A stretch of 64,000 bases of DNA, from NCBI RefSeq assembly GCF_022581195.2, contig NC_061456.1:8620501-8684500 (forward strand), in the 5' to 3' direction. Positions within the stretch are counted from its first letter, which is position 1; each line of letters begins with the position of its first letter. Shown in pieces: positions 1 through 12,600 of this stretch. The stretch is from Helicoverpa zea. Lineage: Eukaryota > Arthropoda > Insecta > Lepidoptera > Noctuidae. Below the pieces are notes generated by a model. The model was not told where the DNA came from. It saw only the letters and a list, made by a program, of their open reading frames with translations, and made no database searches. A program made the position numbers and the translations under genes.

Positions 1-1637
1 CTTAAGAACAGCGAGATTTTATTTTTTCCGAAAATACTAACGATATGGTGATTTTAGGATACGTTTAAATGGCAATACTTGCATAAATAAATTACTATGA
101 ACAAAATATTTTTAAACATGCAATTGTATCGATGCATTCAAATACAAAATATAAACATTCCACATTCAATATAAATTTTAAATTCCATAAACATTCAGAC
201 CAAGACGCGATTTCCACGAATGCAAGTCAGTGTACGAAAATAAGCAATGGCGGTATCGAGGTGAGATATCACGTTCAAGACATAGACGTCATAATAAAAG
301 TGGAGCCACTTAAATTACAAACCGTATAAAATATGCGTTACCTTCGGGAAATCTTCTCTGTGCCAGAATGTAGTCGCCTCGTAAAGCCATCTAGTAACGA
401 ACGCCCCATGAGAGAACACGCTGTATTTTATTCTCGTCAAAAAAGGACATCTACATATCGGGTACAACTGTTTCTACGAGTCTAGTGGCTGCGTTATTTG
501 AGATTTTATCTTTTTCGTTACTGTATACTGCTGACTACTGGCGAGAATAGTTCTCTAGAGCACATGGGTAAATCTCTCTATAGCTTCGGATTGGAAGCGG
601 CGTCAGCAGATCTCAGCTACGTCAAGTTTGCGTGGTGTAGGATAATCTTTTATTGGCTTCACAATATGAAATATTGATATCCAGGCTTTGCTGCTGCTTA
701 AAACTGATTTAGTGTTCGCTATCGAGGTAAAAGCGTGAGAGCTCACGATCGTCAGTTTTGAGCGTTACGAGAATTGGCCTCAGAACTGAACTTTATTTTT
801 GTTTTAAAAAGTATAAAAACAAACATTTCTTTGAATAAAGCACAATTCAATGCACTCTAACAGCACAATTTCCTAAATTGCGTGCTCAGTAAACCCTATC
901 TCTCACTATAAAAAACATTAATAAAGGAAAAACTTAATTGAATGCGCACACTTTAAAAGTGCAGGCAATATCTCAAGCTGTCAGGCAAACAATAAGAGAA
1001 TTCTTAATCAACTAATTATAAAAGGTGGAGCAGTTAAAACAAACTTAACAAACGTCATGAATAATATCACCAGCTGTTTATTGCAGAAATTTATCGTCCA
1101 ACTTTGTGCCTCAAAAACTCTTAACTGAAAGCGTAAACAAGGGATTATGGCTGAAATAAAATAATTAATTTCCCTTCAGAATTTAAGTTGGCGAGCGAAA
1201 CTGTAACAATTAGGTTGATTTAATGAAATAGGGAGTTACAGTTATGTGTCAATAATTACACTTTTAGCTTGAGTTTCCCGAAGCGAACAAAAGATAGAGA
1301 TGTTAATATTTTTGCTGTTATCATTCTTATATTACAAGCGCGCTCATAAGGCATAATATGAACCCGTTTTGAGGTGTATCTAAATTGTACTTGGTTTTGG
1401 CGAATATACTGCAATAGACAAAAAATAACACCAGCTTTATTATTTTGATAAAAATATGCAAGAATAAAAACTGTTGAGAAAGCAGTTATACATTTTGAAA
1501 CTACTTTTTCATTTTTTTATTTTTCACCTCAGCCGAATTCTACAAAGCGAAACTACAATGAAACTGTAGCTGTAAGTAATTTACTACCTGGTGAATTAGT
1601 GCAGATGAAATTATGTTGCAAAGTTTTTCATAACGAA
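1..1637. other. Unassigned AT-rich DNA
   Basis: No reading frame, tRNA-like structure or recognisable repeat is visible here. The longest open frame is about 65 codons and has no known motif. It reads as intergenic or intronic insect DNA. Confidence 0.5.
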
Positions 1638-1812
1638 TCCTTGCTAATATTATATGCACAAATGAGTCTTTCTATCACTCTTTCGTGATTTTAAGCCAAA
1701 ACTGCTAAACCGATTTATTGGTACACAGATGATTATCTAGAGCCTGAAAAAGGACATCGGCTTCTTTTTATCCGAGTGCGGGAAAGTAGTTCTATCAGGA
1801 CGCAGATGGAAC
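1638..1812 (+). mobile_element. Degenerate Helitron-like fragment
   Basis: The block begins TCCTTGCTAATATTAT, close to the 5' end of the intact Helitron at 25125 (TCCTTACTAATATTAT). It continues with text typical of lepidopteran non-autonomous Helitrons: 'actgctaaaccgatttat', 'aaaaggacatcggcttct', 'ttatccgagtgcggga'. No 3' hairpin or CTAG end is present. It is an old, truncated copy; the family is identified from memory of this repeat type. Confidence 0.55.
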
Positions 1813-2412
1813 CGTAGGAGAACAGTTAGAACAGATAATAACCTTTTTTATTATAAAATAATACACATAGTATCTGTACCTAATTATTTCATGAGACCGT
1901 AACCGTAGAATCATTCATAATTTTTAAGACGTTTATTTTTATCCCGTTCTACATAAACGTAGCGATATTTTTCCATCGTAACCGTGGCAAGTGACAGCTT
2001 CTAAAAAAACAACGTTAATCGATATTCCATGGAAGTTTAATGGTTAAGGTCAAGACGTATCAAGGACCCTTTTTATTTGGCCACAAGTGTAACTAAGTAA
2101 AAACATTCAAAGGTCACGGGTAGATTAAGACATGGTATAACGATTAAGATTCTAATGTAAGAGAGATAGAGATAACAGATGAATAGTACTAACTTTTTCT
2201 TTTGTAAGAGCTAAGATGAGAATAACAACTTATTAAAAGTTAACTACCTATACAATCCTTGACTGACAAAGGTTAATTTTTTTTTAAGTTATCGAACAAA
2301 GTATTCAAGGAAAAGGCCATGTAGAAGAGGATATTATTACTCGATATAACCGATGGGTCACCTTTAGCTCAATCCATCTCAGTTATCATTATGCTAATCC
2401 ATTTATTTTCAG
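1813..2412. other. Unassigned DNA
   Basis: Nothing recognised. It ends in a pyrimidine-rich run and AG (2402-2412) that could serve as a splice acceptor for the candidate exon that follows. Confidence 0.4.
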
Positions 2413-2575
2413 AGTGGTCACAATACCTCTGCAGTGGGCGGCTTCCGGCGATACTCCATTCTATTTCCGTTTCCGTAAATGGCCGGAAATGTATTCAAAA
2501 CACCCTACAGCAGCATCCGATCCTTACAGGATCTCTATTCACTGACAACCTTGAGATATCTGTTTCGTGCCTCAG
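2413..2575 (+). other. Candidate internal exon, unrecognised
   Basis: A 163-nt block of higher GC than its surroundings lies between an acceptor-like ttattttcAG and a donor-like ctcag|GTAATG. One frame is open across the whole block and about eight codons upstream, encoding segments such as WSQYLCSGRLPAILHSI. A second frame is open for about 45 codons. I recognise no domain in either. It could be an exon of a host gene whose other exons lie outside the window, a non-coding RNA exon, a repeat fragment or chance. Confidence 0.2.
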
Positions 2576-2623
2576 GTAATGGAGGCTTTTGTTTCGTACA
2601 TGGCTAAAGGTTGTGGACTATTA

Positions 2624-3156
2624 ATAACTTCGATCTCAGTGGTTCTGGTCGCCAAAAGAGACTACTGTGTAGGGGTTTGATTCCCAGGACTTTTCAGGCC
2701 AAATAAGCTTTGTAGGCTTTAAACATGATTTAGGTAGGTAACTTTGATAAAGCAGTCTGAAGTATCAAAATCAAAATCATTTTATTTCACATAGGCCTTT
2801 GCAGGCACCTATGAAACGTCACACTAATTGCACGGTTCCAAAAAATTGGTCTCATGGCGAAGAGCCGGCAAGAAACTCCATAATTAATAAATTAAATTAA
2901 TTAGTATGTAAATAGAAGTGTAGAATAGTATTTATATTTATAAAGAAGTAGATGGTAATAGGTATACACCCGTGCACCGAAGATAAAATGTCGGTCGTGC
3001 ACCTGATGACCTCTCTGGTTGTGTCAGATTACCGTTTCATCAGATATAGAGTAAAGGAATAGAGAGTGCACCCATGCCAGCCTACCTATATAAACGCTTG
3101 AGCACTATTGTATGTCCTGCGCACCTAGCTGCAAGTGCTCAGAAACATAATCCTCA
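2624..3156 (+). mobile_element. tRNA-derived SINE, diverged and interrupted
   Basis: The head (about 2624-2690) keeps a degenerate box A and a box B (GGTTTGATTCC). It then reads into 'aaagcagtctga', matching 'aaagcagcccgg' of the full-length SINE at 56701. The body resumes near 2940 ('acacccgtgcaccg', 'atgtcggtcgtgcacctga', 'tatgtcctgcgcacctagct') and fades near 3150. The block between about 2762 and 2938 is foreign and is listed separately. Divergence is much greater than in the copies at 24301 and 56701. Confidence 0.65.
2762..2938 (-). mobile_element. LINE/SINE 3'-end fragment nested in the SINE
   Basis: On the minus strand the block ends in an ATTTTGATTTTGA-type tail preceded by AATAAAATG, a polyadenylation-like 3' end. 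Its body carries 'gagccggcaagaaactcc' on the plus strand, a string I associate with widespread lepidopteran LINE-derived 3' ends. It interrupts the SINE at 'agtat' / 'ggtat', so a short target duplication (GTAT) is possible. The class is inferred from memory of the family. Confidence 0.5.
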
Positions 3157-5042
3157 GTAAAAAAATAATAATAAAAAGCTAAATAGTATCACGTAGTCTC
3201 GCCGAGATTCTACAGCCGGACACGCGCTTCTCAATGAGATAAATTTGACGTCAGACAGACAGCATCCGAGAGTATTTCGGGAACAGCTATTTTTGATGTC
3301 ATAGCCACTTCGCCACTTCAAGTGGTTTCATCTGAAATACGGATGCAACGAAACTTGGGCGGTGAGAGGGTTAAATGTGTCACCAGTATTAATTTGTTTC
3401 TATTTGTGTAAAAGTTTTGTAGGAGCACATAATATTGTCTCTCTGTTGATTAAATCAATTTACATGAGGAAAAAAGACAACAGTCATATGATTCTCAAAC
3501 TATAGAATTGTTTTAAATACATCTTGCGTGTGCGCAATGAACTGAATAGAAAGAGGCTCCTATGAGAAGATTCAATGTTTTCATAAATATGTGATTAAGA
3601 AATTAATTAAAAAGATGTGAAAATACGATCGTGATCAGCGCTGAAAACTTTTTGAGCCGTTTTATATATACATGTGTATCTATAGGAATTACGTAGTACC
3701 AGAGACGTTAGACACCAAATATAGCACAACACCTAGAAGCCACCTAGAAGCTGCGAAGTGCTACTTCTACTTTGTGCTAGATCATCTCAATGAGTAGCTA
3801 ACATTCGGAACTCACAAGTCTTTCCCACGTTTAAGTTGGTGAGGACTGAGCCATCGCTAATTTAGGCTTACTCGGCCAAACTTTAGTTTTCTATTAGAAA
3901 GAATCGATTTCCGTTCGCATTTAATCTGTCAATTCGTCACTCCAGCCTCGCCAGCTTTAGATAAACGCGATTTCTTGACTGCTTTATAAAAAGGCGTGCG
4001 AAAGTTTTGATAGATTCCTGATTCAATGTTTTCGATCTAAAGAAAGTTCTCTTTGACGCAGCTTTTTTCGTATCACGTATCAAGTCTTTATATATAAAAA
4101 CACAGGAATGGAGGACTATATTATGTTTTTCAAATATTTAGGTCCAAATAAAGTAAGCTCTTTTTGAGACTTAACGGCCTGTAAAGATAGGAATGAGCAG
4201 CGACAAATGCCAACGAAACTAAAACTAAAAATAAAACCAGTTTATAAATATAGAACGTATTTTTTTTGTACATAAACCTTTCTCAAGTTAAAAGAGAAAC
4301 AAGATACGTAGCAGAGTCATTTGCTCGTTTACTTGAACTTTTTTATCAGAGAGCTTTATGACATTAAAGTTTTTATTACGAAGCGGGCTTGAGAAGGTAA
4401 TCCATGCAATTTGTTTTACTGTTCCACAGATACAGCATGTCCTTAATAATACGTGATGTTATTATCTTAGGATTACCAAGGAGGCGGCGATGTACAGACT
4501 CAACTCGCCTCTTAATTTGTGTTGATTTTCTACGTAGTTACTTTTGTTGTTTATAGGAGAATAAGCTTCATTCTGTATTTATAAACTCGAACCCTATTTT
4601 GGATAGAACAGGTTAAAGGCTTGATCGAAATAATTAAGTTATGTGTATTAACTAGGTGACTAGGCCAGTTCCCAATACTCGCAGTCGGTTACTAGAAAGG
4701 TAGAAAGACAATCCACGTATATTTGAGCACTCGTTCTAGAATTGTATGTAACCGACTTCACGTACTTTGGTAGCCTCGTCTGGACGTAACTTTAGCCATG
4801 ACAGAACCTCTATCTATTTCAAGATTGTGCGACAGTTGCTGCCAACTAAGTTGTGCGTAGGACTTGCGGCACATACCTTTTTGCCAACTCGGTAACTTCT
4901 TTGTGAGTTCCCTACAATTTCGTATAAGTGACAGTGTAACTTTTGTTAATTTATCCACAGAGGTTGCCAGTTAGCAGCTCACAACATCTCTGCCCTGAAT
5001 AATAAAACACCATTTTATATTTTTTGAGACATAAAATGTACT
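3157..5042. other. Unassigned DNA
   Basis: No repeat or coding signal recognised. Open frames are all under about 70 codons and show no motif. Confidence 0.4.
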
Positions 5043-5064
5043 GTCTTGTTTAGGGCATGCAATT

Positions 5065-5145
5065 TCGGTAAAACAAAAATTACCGGTAAAAATTCGGTAA
5101 TAAAAATATTTTTACCGGTAAACCGGTAAAACGGTAATTTTTGTA
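5065..5145. repeat. Left subterminal CCGGTAA array
   Basis: Repeated TTACCGGTAA and CGGTAA words lie in both orientations next to the left hAT-like terminus. They mirror the array at 6500-6600. Such arrays near hAT ends are usually transposase-binding sites; that role is inferred here. Confidence 0.7.
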
Positions 5146-5265
5146 ATTTTTTTAAAACGTGATATTATAACAATAAGATTGGGTAGTCTTAAAGCAAAAA
5201 CTAAATAAATATGCAAAGTATAAGGTGGTAAACGTTTTTTGTGTCGTGGGCCGTAACAAAAAACA

Positions 5266-5562
5266 TGTCAGTAACATCCGTACGCGATGTCGCCGACAAA
5301 ATGCAAGAAAAACGGCTGCGATGGTACGGACATGTAAAAAGGAGTGACACCTGAGGACATCGGCAGTGTGAATGTGATACTCAATCTCAATATACCCGGT
5401 CAAAGGCGCAAAGGCAGGCCGAAACCGTGGTGGTTGTGTGTCGTAATGAATGACATGAAAATCTGCGAACTCGAAGAGGAAGATGTCTATTCAGGAGGAT
5501 AGAGCGAAGTTGGAGAAGGAAGATACGGAAAGCCGACCCCGTCACAAGACGGGATAAACGCT
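5266..5562 (+). pseudogene. LINE pol C-terminal remnant (RTE-like)
   Basis: Plus-strand frames encode KMQEKRLRWYGHVKRSD, then after a stop and frame change LNIPGQRRKGRPKPWW with a following NDMK, then after another change RRKIRKADPVTRRDKR. The order 'K-LRW-GHV-R ... P-RRGRPK-RW ... DM ... RRR-ADP' is the conserved C-terminal tail of RT proteins of the RTE-like type often annotated in insect genomes. At least one stop and two frame shifts mean it is dead. Only the C-terminal end is present, as expected of a 5'-truncated LINE copy. The clade is assigned from motif memory. Confidence 0.65.
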
Positions 5563-5649
5563 AAGAATTACCGTAAAATATATATTTTTCATTGAAGGGA
5601 AAGCCCTTTTTTATGGTAAATCATCAAATGACAGACTCTTTCTGTCTAA

Positions 5650-6200
5650 AACCCATGTTTTTTAGTAGGTGTTTTATGGACCAGGGTAGCGGTAACTCTT
5701 TCGAACAATCCCGCGGCCCCGGCAGGCCTTGGCCCTGCTGGGCCCCACTGGGTTTGCTGACATCTCCCTGAGGAGCCTGTGGAACAACGCGCGCCGCTGA
5801 CACGGGTCTGTTGTCTATGCAGACGGTGGAACGATGAGCCACCCGAACTCACCGCCCACAGACCGACGCCTACGGTGGCCGGGAGTCGTCTCTCGACCCT
5901 TGGCGCCCGTGGTGTCTTCCTGGTCCACTACAGCGGCTGGGATGAGAGGTGCTACTCGCAGTCGCTCCGCCGTCTCCTTCTCGAGCATGACTGCTTCGCA
6001 GAAGGGGCGACGGCTTCCCATTCCCTCTAGCTCTGGACCATGGCTTGAACCAGGGAAGGACGCGAAAGGTCGCCGCTGCCTATTGCCTCGACGACAACAC
6101 CGCGGTACCCTTCCCAAGGCAGTGCACACCTGGACTGTGTGCTCTACCGTGTCCTCAGAGCTGTCCACATGGTGGTGAAGTAAAAGCCCTTGCTCAGTTA
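5650..6200 (-). pseudogene. R1-clade LINE pol C-terminus and 3'UTR remnant
   Basis: Minus-strand frame 6291-5815 contains SSEDTVEHTVQVC followed by FCEAVMLEKETAERLRV. These match the C-terminal zinc-finger region of R1/TRAS/SART-type LINEs (form CHHC...PEDTxEHTxxVC, then FCEAVMxxKExAER). The first cysteine positions are replaced ('LLHHHVDSS'), and the frame between the two motifs drifts. The GC-rich remainder to about 5650 would be the rest of the tail and 3'UTR, ending near an A-rich stretch on that strand. It is opposite in orientation to the RTE-like remnant beside it and is GC-rich unlike the AT-rich hAT ends. Confidence 0.65.
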
Positions 6201-6499
6201 GGTCATAGAGTAGGTAAAATAAGCAATAAGCATTTGTACCTTGTATGAGCTGACAGCTATGAGGAAAAACAGAATAACCGAATGAATACAATTTGTTTAG
6301 ATTTTATAAATTAAGATGAGAAAGAAGATTTGTATCTAACCTAGAGATAGTTAAGGACACACAAGTTTACTTTTCTAAAAAACAGCAACTATAACACTCT
6401 TACAATACGTAATGTATGCAACATTACATTATATTCAGGCTACATAACCAAGATTTGACGTTAAATGAACAATTGCTATATTTTATCAGAAAAACGTAA

Positions 6500-6600
6500 A
6501 AACCGGTAAATTACCGGTTTCATATTATTTTTACCGGTAATTTAAAACTCGCAAAAATGGGCGATTTACCGGTAAAAACGAAACCGGTTAACCGGTATTG
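6500..6600. repeat. Right subterminal CCGGTAA array
   Basis: ACCGGTAA, TTACCGGT and AACCGGTTAACCGGT words are packed against the right terminus. They are the counterpart of the left array. Confidence 0.7.
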
Positions 6601-6617
6601 CATGCCCTAGTCTTGTT

Positions 6618-9600
6618 ATACTCGAGTCGATTCATTTAATATTCATCAAGCCTAGATAATATTATTTTCAGTCTAGAAAAACCTACTTACTGAACGTAAT
6701 ATAAATATTTTAAAATGTCGTAAAATAAAGAGTGTGAGCATTGAACGGGAACGTGTTGTGAACACACTCTAAAAGCCGGATTGAAATGCAAATAAAAACG
6801 ATTCAGCTCACGGAATTGCATATTCAAATTGTTAACTAAGTTCGTCAATAACTTTATTCCATGTAACATCTCAGCGAAATTGACTGTTAGTGTTTGCATC
6901 TTGTTAAAAACATAGACGACGGCAATTTACATTTTGAAAAATAAGCCAAAATGCACACCCTTTAAAAAAGGGAAAATTAAAATCAATTTCGATCGGCATC
7001 AATATTCCATTTTCCGTTCGTTACGATGGCATTCCGACAAAGAGATTTTATTGAATAAATTACCTTTCATTAAAATATGTTTAACGGAAATTCTGTTTGA
7101 AGCGCTGCGTAGTCTAAGCGGAAAATTGTTGTGAGGTAATCTTGTGCTTAGCGTTGTACCAGAGTCGCTTCCTTAGCGCGCTTTATATAAACAAGCGCCG
7201 ATCGACCTAATAATGCAAACAAGAATTGCTCGCATTGGGTAATGATCAGCTCTAACGTGCCTTTACTAGCGACGCTCTAATTAAATATTAAAGTAATTGA
7301 ACACGAGCTTCTCCGCAACAACAGAAGGTTGAAAGTAAGTATGTATGGTATGTAAAGTTTAGTTTAAGCCGCAATATTTGGGTAAAAATAAAGCTATAGA
7401 AATCGTCGTATTTTCTAAACAAACCTGTCATAGAAAACGTTCCGTGAATAAACTGGTATACTTGCGTTCGTCGTGAATGCAACTATTGGTTTTGCCTCTC
7501 GTCTCAAGAAATTTATTCGCGGAATCACACATTATTTCGGAATATCGTCGTCGACGTCGGTCGCGGAGACCGTACGTGAGGGTAATGTAAACAGTGGCTG
7601 GTATGCCGCGAGACATGTTTCGTCACTTTAGCTGAAAAGGCGAAACATCGAGGGTTGAGACGCCCCGTTTCGCCAACAAATCTCTCGGATAACCTTCCCC
7701 ATTCATACACGTAAATTGTTTGGCAACGCTACTGACAGCGGAGTGAATCGCTTCGCCAGCAATATTATGTCTGATTATATCTTCCCGAGTAGTACGTTTT
7801 AGTTCTGCGAATAAAGTCGGACTTTGTTATAAGTATCATGAGAAGTTATAACAAACAAATCGTTAGTAAGTTTGTGGTTCTCTAAAATTTTTATAATTTG
7901 AGAAGTCATTCGTAATGAAATAAAAAGTTCTATGAATTTTTATTACACTTCAAAGTGAAGTACACCAGATGGTTTTTCACGTTTATTTATTATTCAATTG
8001 TGTTAGTTATATTTTTAGCAACAAAGCCAAAGTCACAGACAAAAAGCAGATGTAAATTTTATTCATATAAAGAGGTCCCGCGCCCGACCATATTCGCTAA
8101 TGAAAATTACAGAGAAATATTGTCTAAAATCTCCTTCTACTTGACATTAAAATTGTGGGAAATTATATAACAATCGTATCTACTTTAATTACAATTATGA
8201 TAATCTTGAAATTTTGACTACGATATCTGCATATTACCGAAATTGTTTATATAGCGTACATGTGATTTTGCGTAAATTAATTTTATAAAAGGATTATTTA
8301 ACGGATTTTATTATTAGTTAATGAACTTTACAATTAATCATTGACAATTGAATATGAGTTAATAATCGCTTGAATTATAATTGTTTGTTCAATCGGGAAA
8401 AATTACGTATGCTATATTGGCGTTGTGATAGCTCGGAGTTTAAGCTGATTTTGCTCTAGAGGGGATAACAGGCCGGTAAGAAAAGCAATTTGAACTTTAT
8501 ATTCTGCAGTGCTCTGCAACAGAAGCCCAATTCTTTTTTTTGCTGAAGTGTTCCAAATTCAATCTTTGAACGATGAAAACATCTGTACCGACTTTTCCTA
8601 TATCCCACACACATCATGGTGGACTTTTTAACTGTTATCAACTGTAATGTCGTGTTCTGTTCAAAGTAGTATTAACTTAAAAAATGAAAATTACACAAAA
8701 TTCATTCCTGCTTATGTTCTATACCATATAGGTAAAGACAAATCATCAAACTTACCCTTCTGCACAAAGTTGGCCACTAAATACATAGTTACTGCTATAA
8801 ATGAACGCGAGAAGAGTAAGTGAGTGCATATATGTAAGCGACGAGATCTTGACATAGCAAACACATTCGCTCGGAACGTCTCGATGTGTCGCCGAGATAT
8901 GCAAGAATAAGTGCTCAGTAAAATAGTTCTAGCGCAATTACACTTATCAGACTGCGTTTGTGGAAGTATTTGAGGAAAACTGCTGCTTTTGCTCACGGAA
9001 TATTATGTTATAAAAGAAACGACTGAGGACAATATGTAGATATTCTTTTGAAAGCAAATCATGTTGACGTGTTTGAAAGACTTTGGTTTAGCTACACGTG
9101 TGTACAAGACTATTAAATACCTGATATATTATTATGGTTATGATTAATATAATAAATAAAATATTACCTACTATCCATCGTAAAGCCAAGCTCAAAAACT
9201 AAGCTTAAACAAAAATGGCAGAGCCAACAAAATGCTTGTGGAATATGAAATGACGTAAACATTTCGATGCACACCCCAAGACATATTTCATAGAACTTTT
9301 ATGGTATTTAAATAATAAAATCTAATGAAATATAAAAAAATGTAGTCTTACATTAAGCTGAAATATTTTAAAGTGAACAAAGTTGTGTACGAACTTCAAG
9401 TTTAAGCTAGTGTTTTCTTCACTATATCAAAACAAATAAAATACAGTATGAATCCCCTACGTTTCAGTCCTACGTTTGCCTCACTAAGTTCATACTAGTT
9501 TTACTGTTTTAAAAATATTTTTGTACGATCCTTTATATTCACTGCAAGACTTTTTAATTTCTTTGCTCATTTTGATTCTTATGACGTCCATTTAGCCGTA

Positions 9601-12600
9601 TCTAAATATAGGGTCATCTTTCTACCAAATCTGAAGCACAATAGTTGAAACCCATATCTATAGTAACGCATGCGCCGGAACAAACCGTATACGGCTCTAT
9701 ACCACTGCAGTTCGAGTAGTGTATAAAAAATTTATACTTTTGAATGTTAGGTATGAATCTGTACAAGACGTAAAAGCAATGTAAACCACTACATCAATGT
9801 AGGTGTTATATGTAAGTAACGGGTGAGGCACCAATCCAAAAAAAATATTTCAAAATATTTTACAACCAAATCTCCGCTAGTATAAACTGTGCCCAGATTG
9901 TCAACATTTGCATTCCACGTTAAGTATCAATATTCTTAAAGCGTCTCACTACGAATTAGTAGTGGTATTAGTAGCAGTATTTGGTATTCAGAGTCAGAAG
10001 ACAGTACAGGCGATTGGCGAGCGGCTAGAGAGATTAATTTGCATTCACGACCAAAACGGATCGTGAGGCTATTTCGTCGGCATCTCTCCCATTTCCCGTG
10101 TACATGTATAATGTACTTGTATAGAGGTGGTACGAAACTGTTTCAGCCGTTAGCACCGCCTATGCCGACATAAACTTTCATCATGAACGCTTGCTATGTT
10201 TAGAAATGATATTCCCGAAAATTCCGCACTACCAAATGGAATATAATAGAAATAGCTTTGTCATAAATATTTTGATAAATTGAAAACACAAATACGCCGT
10301 AGCCATAGATTAGACTGGTGAAATAAATATTCAAATATCTAACAAATTGATAAACTTTTATAAAACGATTTTCATTGTACAAAAAAAGCTGCAAACCCAG
10401 TCACTCGCATACCAGACAATTTTTTTAACGAACGGCATTCATAGTCCGTTAATAAAACATGTTTGTAGTGCATAAATGAAATATACAAACATTTACGTGA
10501 ATACCTTCCGATACACGTATGACAGGAATTGATACAACAAAGTTGTCACAACAAAATTTATATGGCCGTCAGAAAACGAAATGCAGCGAAAAAGTTATTA
10601 CGATACACACAAATGAAACTGCAATAAATTACAGTTGAGCTTTCAATCACATTTATAATTAATGCGTTCTCTATAGACGTTGGCCATACGATAACTGGCC
10701 CGTTATAAAATGCACGGAGTACATGATCCGACCAATATTTTTTGTGGCACGCTCCGACGTTATACCAGTTATACGCACACAGTGTAAATTGGAAACAAAT
10801 CAAATATGCATCGTTCGTCCAACCGTGAGATGGAAAGCTCGCATTAGCGATATATTCGAATATCAGATCTATTCCGAATCCGCTAGCAGATAGAATCGAC
10901 AAGTTATAGGCACCATTTTTTCTGTGAAATTTGATTTTTTCCTCGGATTTGCTGTGACAACCTTATTTCTGAAATCGAATCTACGTCTAGTCTTAAGTTG
11001 TGATTTATAAAAACGTACCTGGATATTATTATTCAAAATGCAGTAAAAAGATTTATTTCATGTACAAAATGGTAAGCAATTTATTTTATTATGAGGTATC
11101 ATTATTTACTCACACTGCAACCGCATTTATATGAATAACCATAAAATATTTTTATGACAAATAGAGTTGAACCACAGCAATCCCAAATAAAGAATTTTAT
11201 GAATTGTCTGAGTCATCCGAAGCCGGCGCTTTACTACTACCGTATGGATGAACAATGTATGAATGAATGATACACATACATTTGCCATATGACGTTCGCA
11301 ATCTGGAAAGAAAGGGTAGAGGTATTTCAACAGGAAAATCTTAGGAGCATTTAGAAGACATCTACAGAGATAAGCGACCGCACAGCCTTAAAAGTGCACT
11401 TACTGTGATTGTATTTTATTTGTCGTTTCTTATTTTTGTGGGTCACAACCTCGATAGATGTCAAAGAAACGGCATTTGTGAAGAATGCGACGTTATATAG
11501 AGGGAGTAAATGAAAATGTTGTCTGGCGGTATAACCGGGCCATATCTGTACGATGCGAAGAAAATGCGATCGTCTATTGTATCCCGCTGTTGTCTCGCGC
11601 GGATTTATGTTTTACAACGTACTTACCGTTTGCATCTTCAATGCAATTTTGAAGGATATTCTTGGATTTGCAAATGGGTACTAGAGATTGTATACGTAGT
11701 TTTTTAAAGCATAAGAATATTTTATGCATAGTTGTCTCGTACTTTGTTCTCTCGTGGTTTGTCTTGGATCTTATTTTTAATTTAATGGACCTTTATATAC
11801 GATTGCTTCTGTTACAATAAAAAAACACGATAGCGTATTGGAGCTGAAATTACACAAAATGCACTAATTTTTCATGATGTAATATTTACTGGAGTACTAT
11901 TTGCGAGATAAATTAAATTCAACTTTGAACGTGTCAGTGGCAGACGTCAAACGCATTAAGCTAGAGGCGAGCGCTGAGAGCCCCATCGTTACATTACACA
12001 GTTTAGAGGTACAACGGTTTTGCTAATATTCATCCTAAGCTTGTATCACAGACTAAGCATTTGTTTGGCCCGTAAAGAGGTGTCACTAAATTCAACGTTA
12101 ATTTCCATAACCGTACACTAAACCTAATGAAAACCTGTCATAGTTAATTAAGTTTGTGCAGAGCCGACGGGATATTGTGAGAGCAAACACGATTTGTTGC
12201 TATAATACACGTAATATCGATCATCGTCGCACCTGTTATGCAGCTAAGACCGTCCGATTCCCGGACGAATAGAATGCAGAATCCAGCCGGGCTTTATTAC
12301 CGATCAGTGTGCTTTTACAATGCGAAGCTGATTAATGAACGAATTTTAGTTAAGCTGGTGTGCGTGCAGTGAAATTGTTGGAGAGCAAATGGTGTGGCAA
12401 GCGGACGGACAGCCGGCTTTCGGGCTGAGTGGTCGAATGCGCTAATTTGCAATGCGACTACGGTACTTTTCATCGTCCCTTGTCGTGCATTGTGCAAGCG
12501 GCTGCTTTCGACAGCTAAAGCGGTAACATTTTCGCTTGTTTGTTTATTTTCGCAGTCCTTTGTGAGTTGTGTTCGTTTGTGATGACTTTACAGGACGTGG

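Larger units (their letters stand above)
5051..6609. mobile_element. Non-autonomous hAT-like DNA transposon (1,559 bp)
   Basis: The two ends are perfect 13-bp inverted repeats, TAGGGCATGCAAT and ATTGCATGCCCTA. They are flanked by an exact 8-bp duplication, GTCTTGTT, at 5043-5050 and 6610-6617. An 8-bp duplication with TAGGG-type ends is the hAT signature. Inside each end lie clustered TTACCGGTAA motifs (about 5065-5145 and 6500-6600), which resemble subterminal transposase-binding repeats. No transposase is encoded, so it would move in trans. The centre is occupied by decayed 3' ends of two unrelated LINEs, which either inserted into it or were captured. Confidence 0.85.

Noticed and set aside
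5815..6291. 158-codon frame as a host gene
   Set aside because: Its motifs (EDTVEHTVQVC, FCEAVMLEKE) belong to the R1-clade LINE C-terminus, and it lies inside a hAT-like element.
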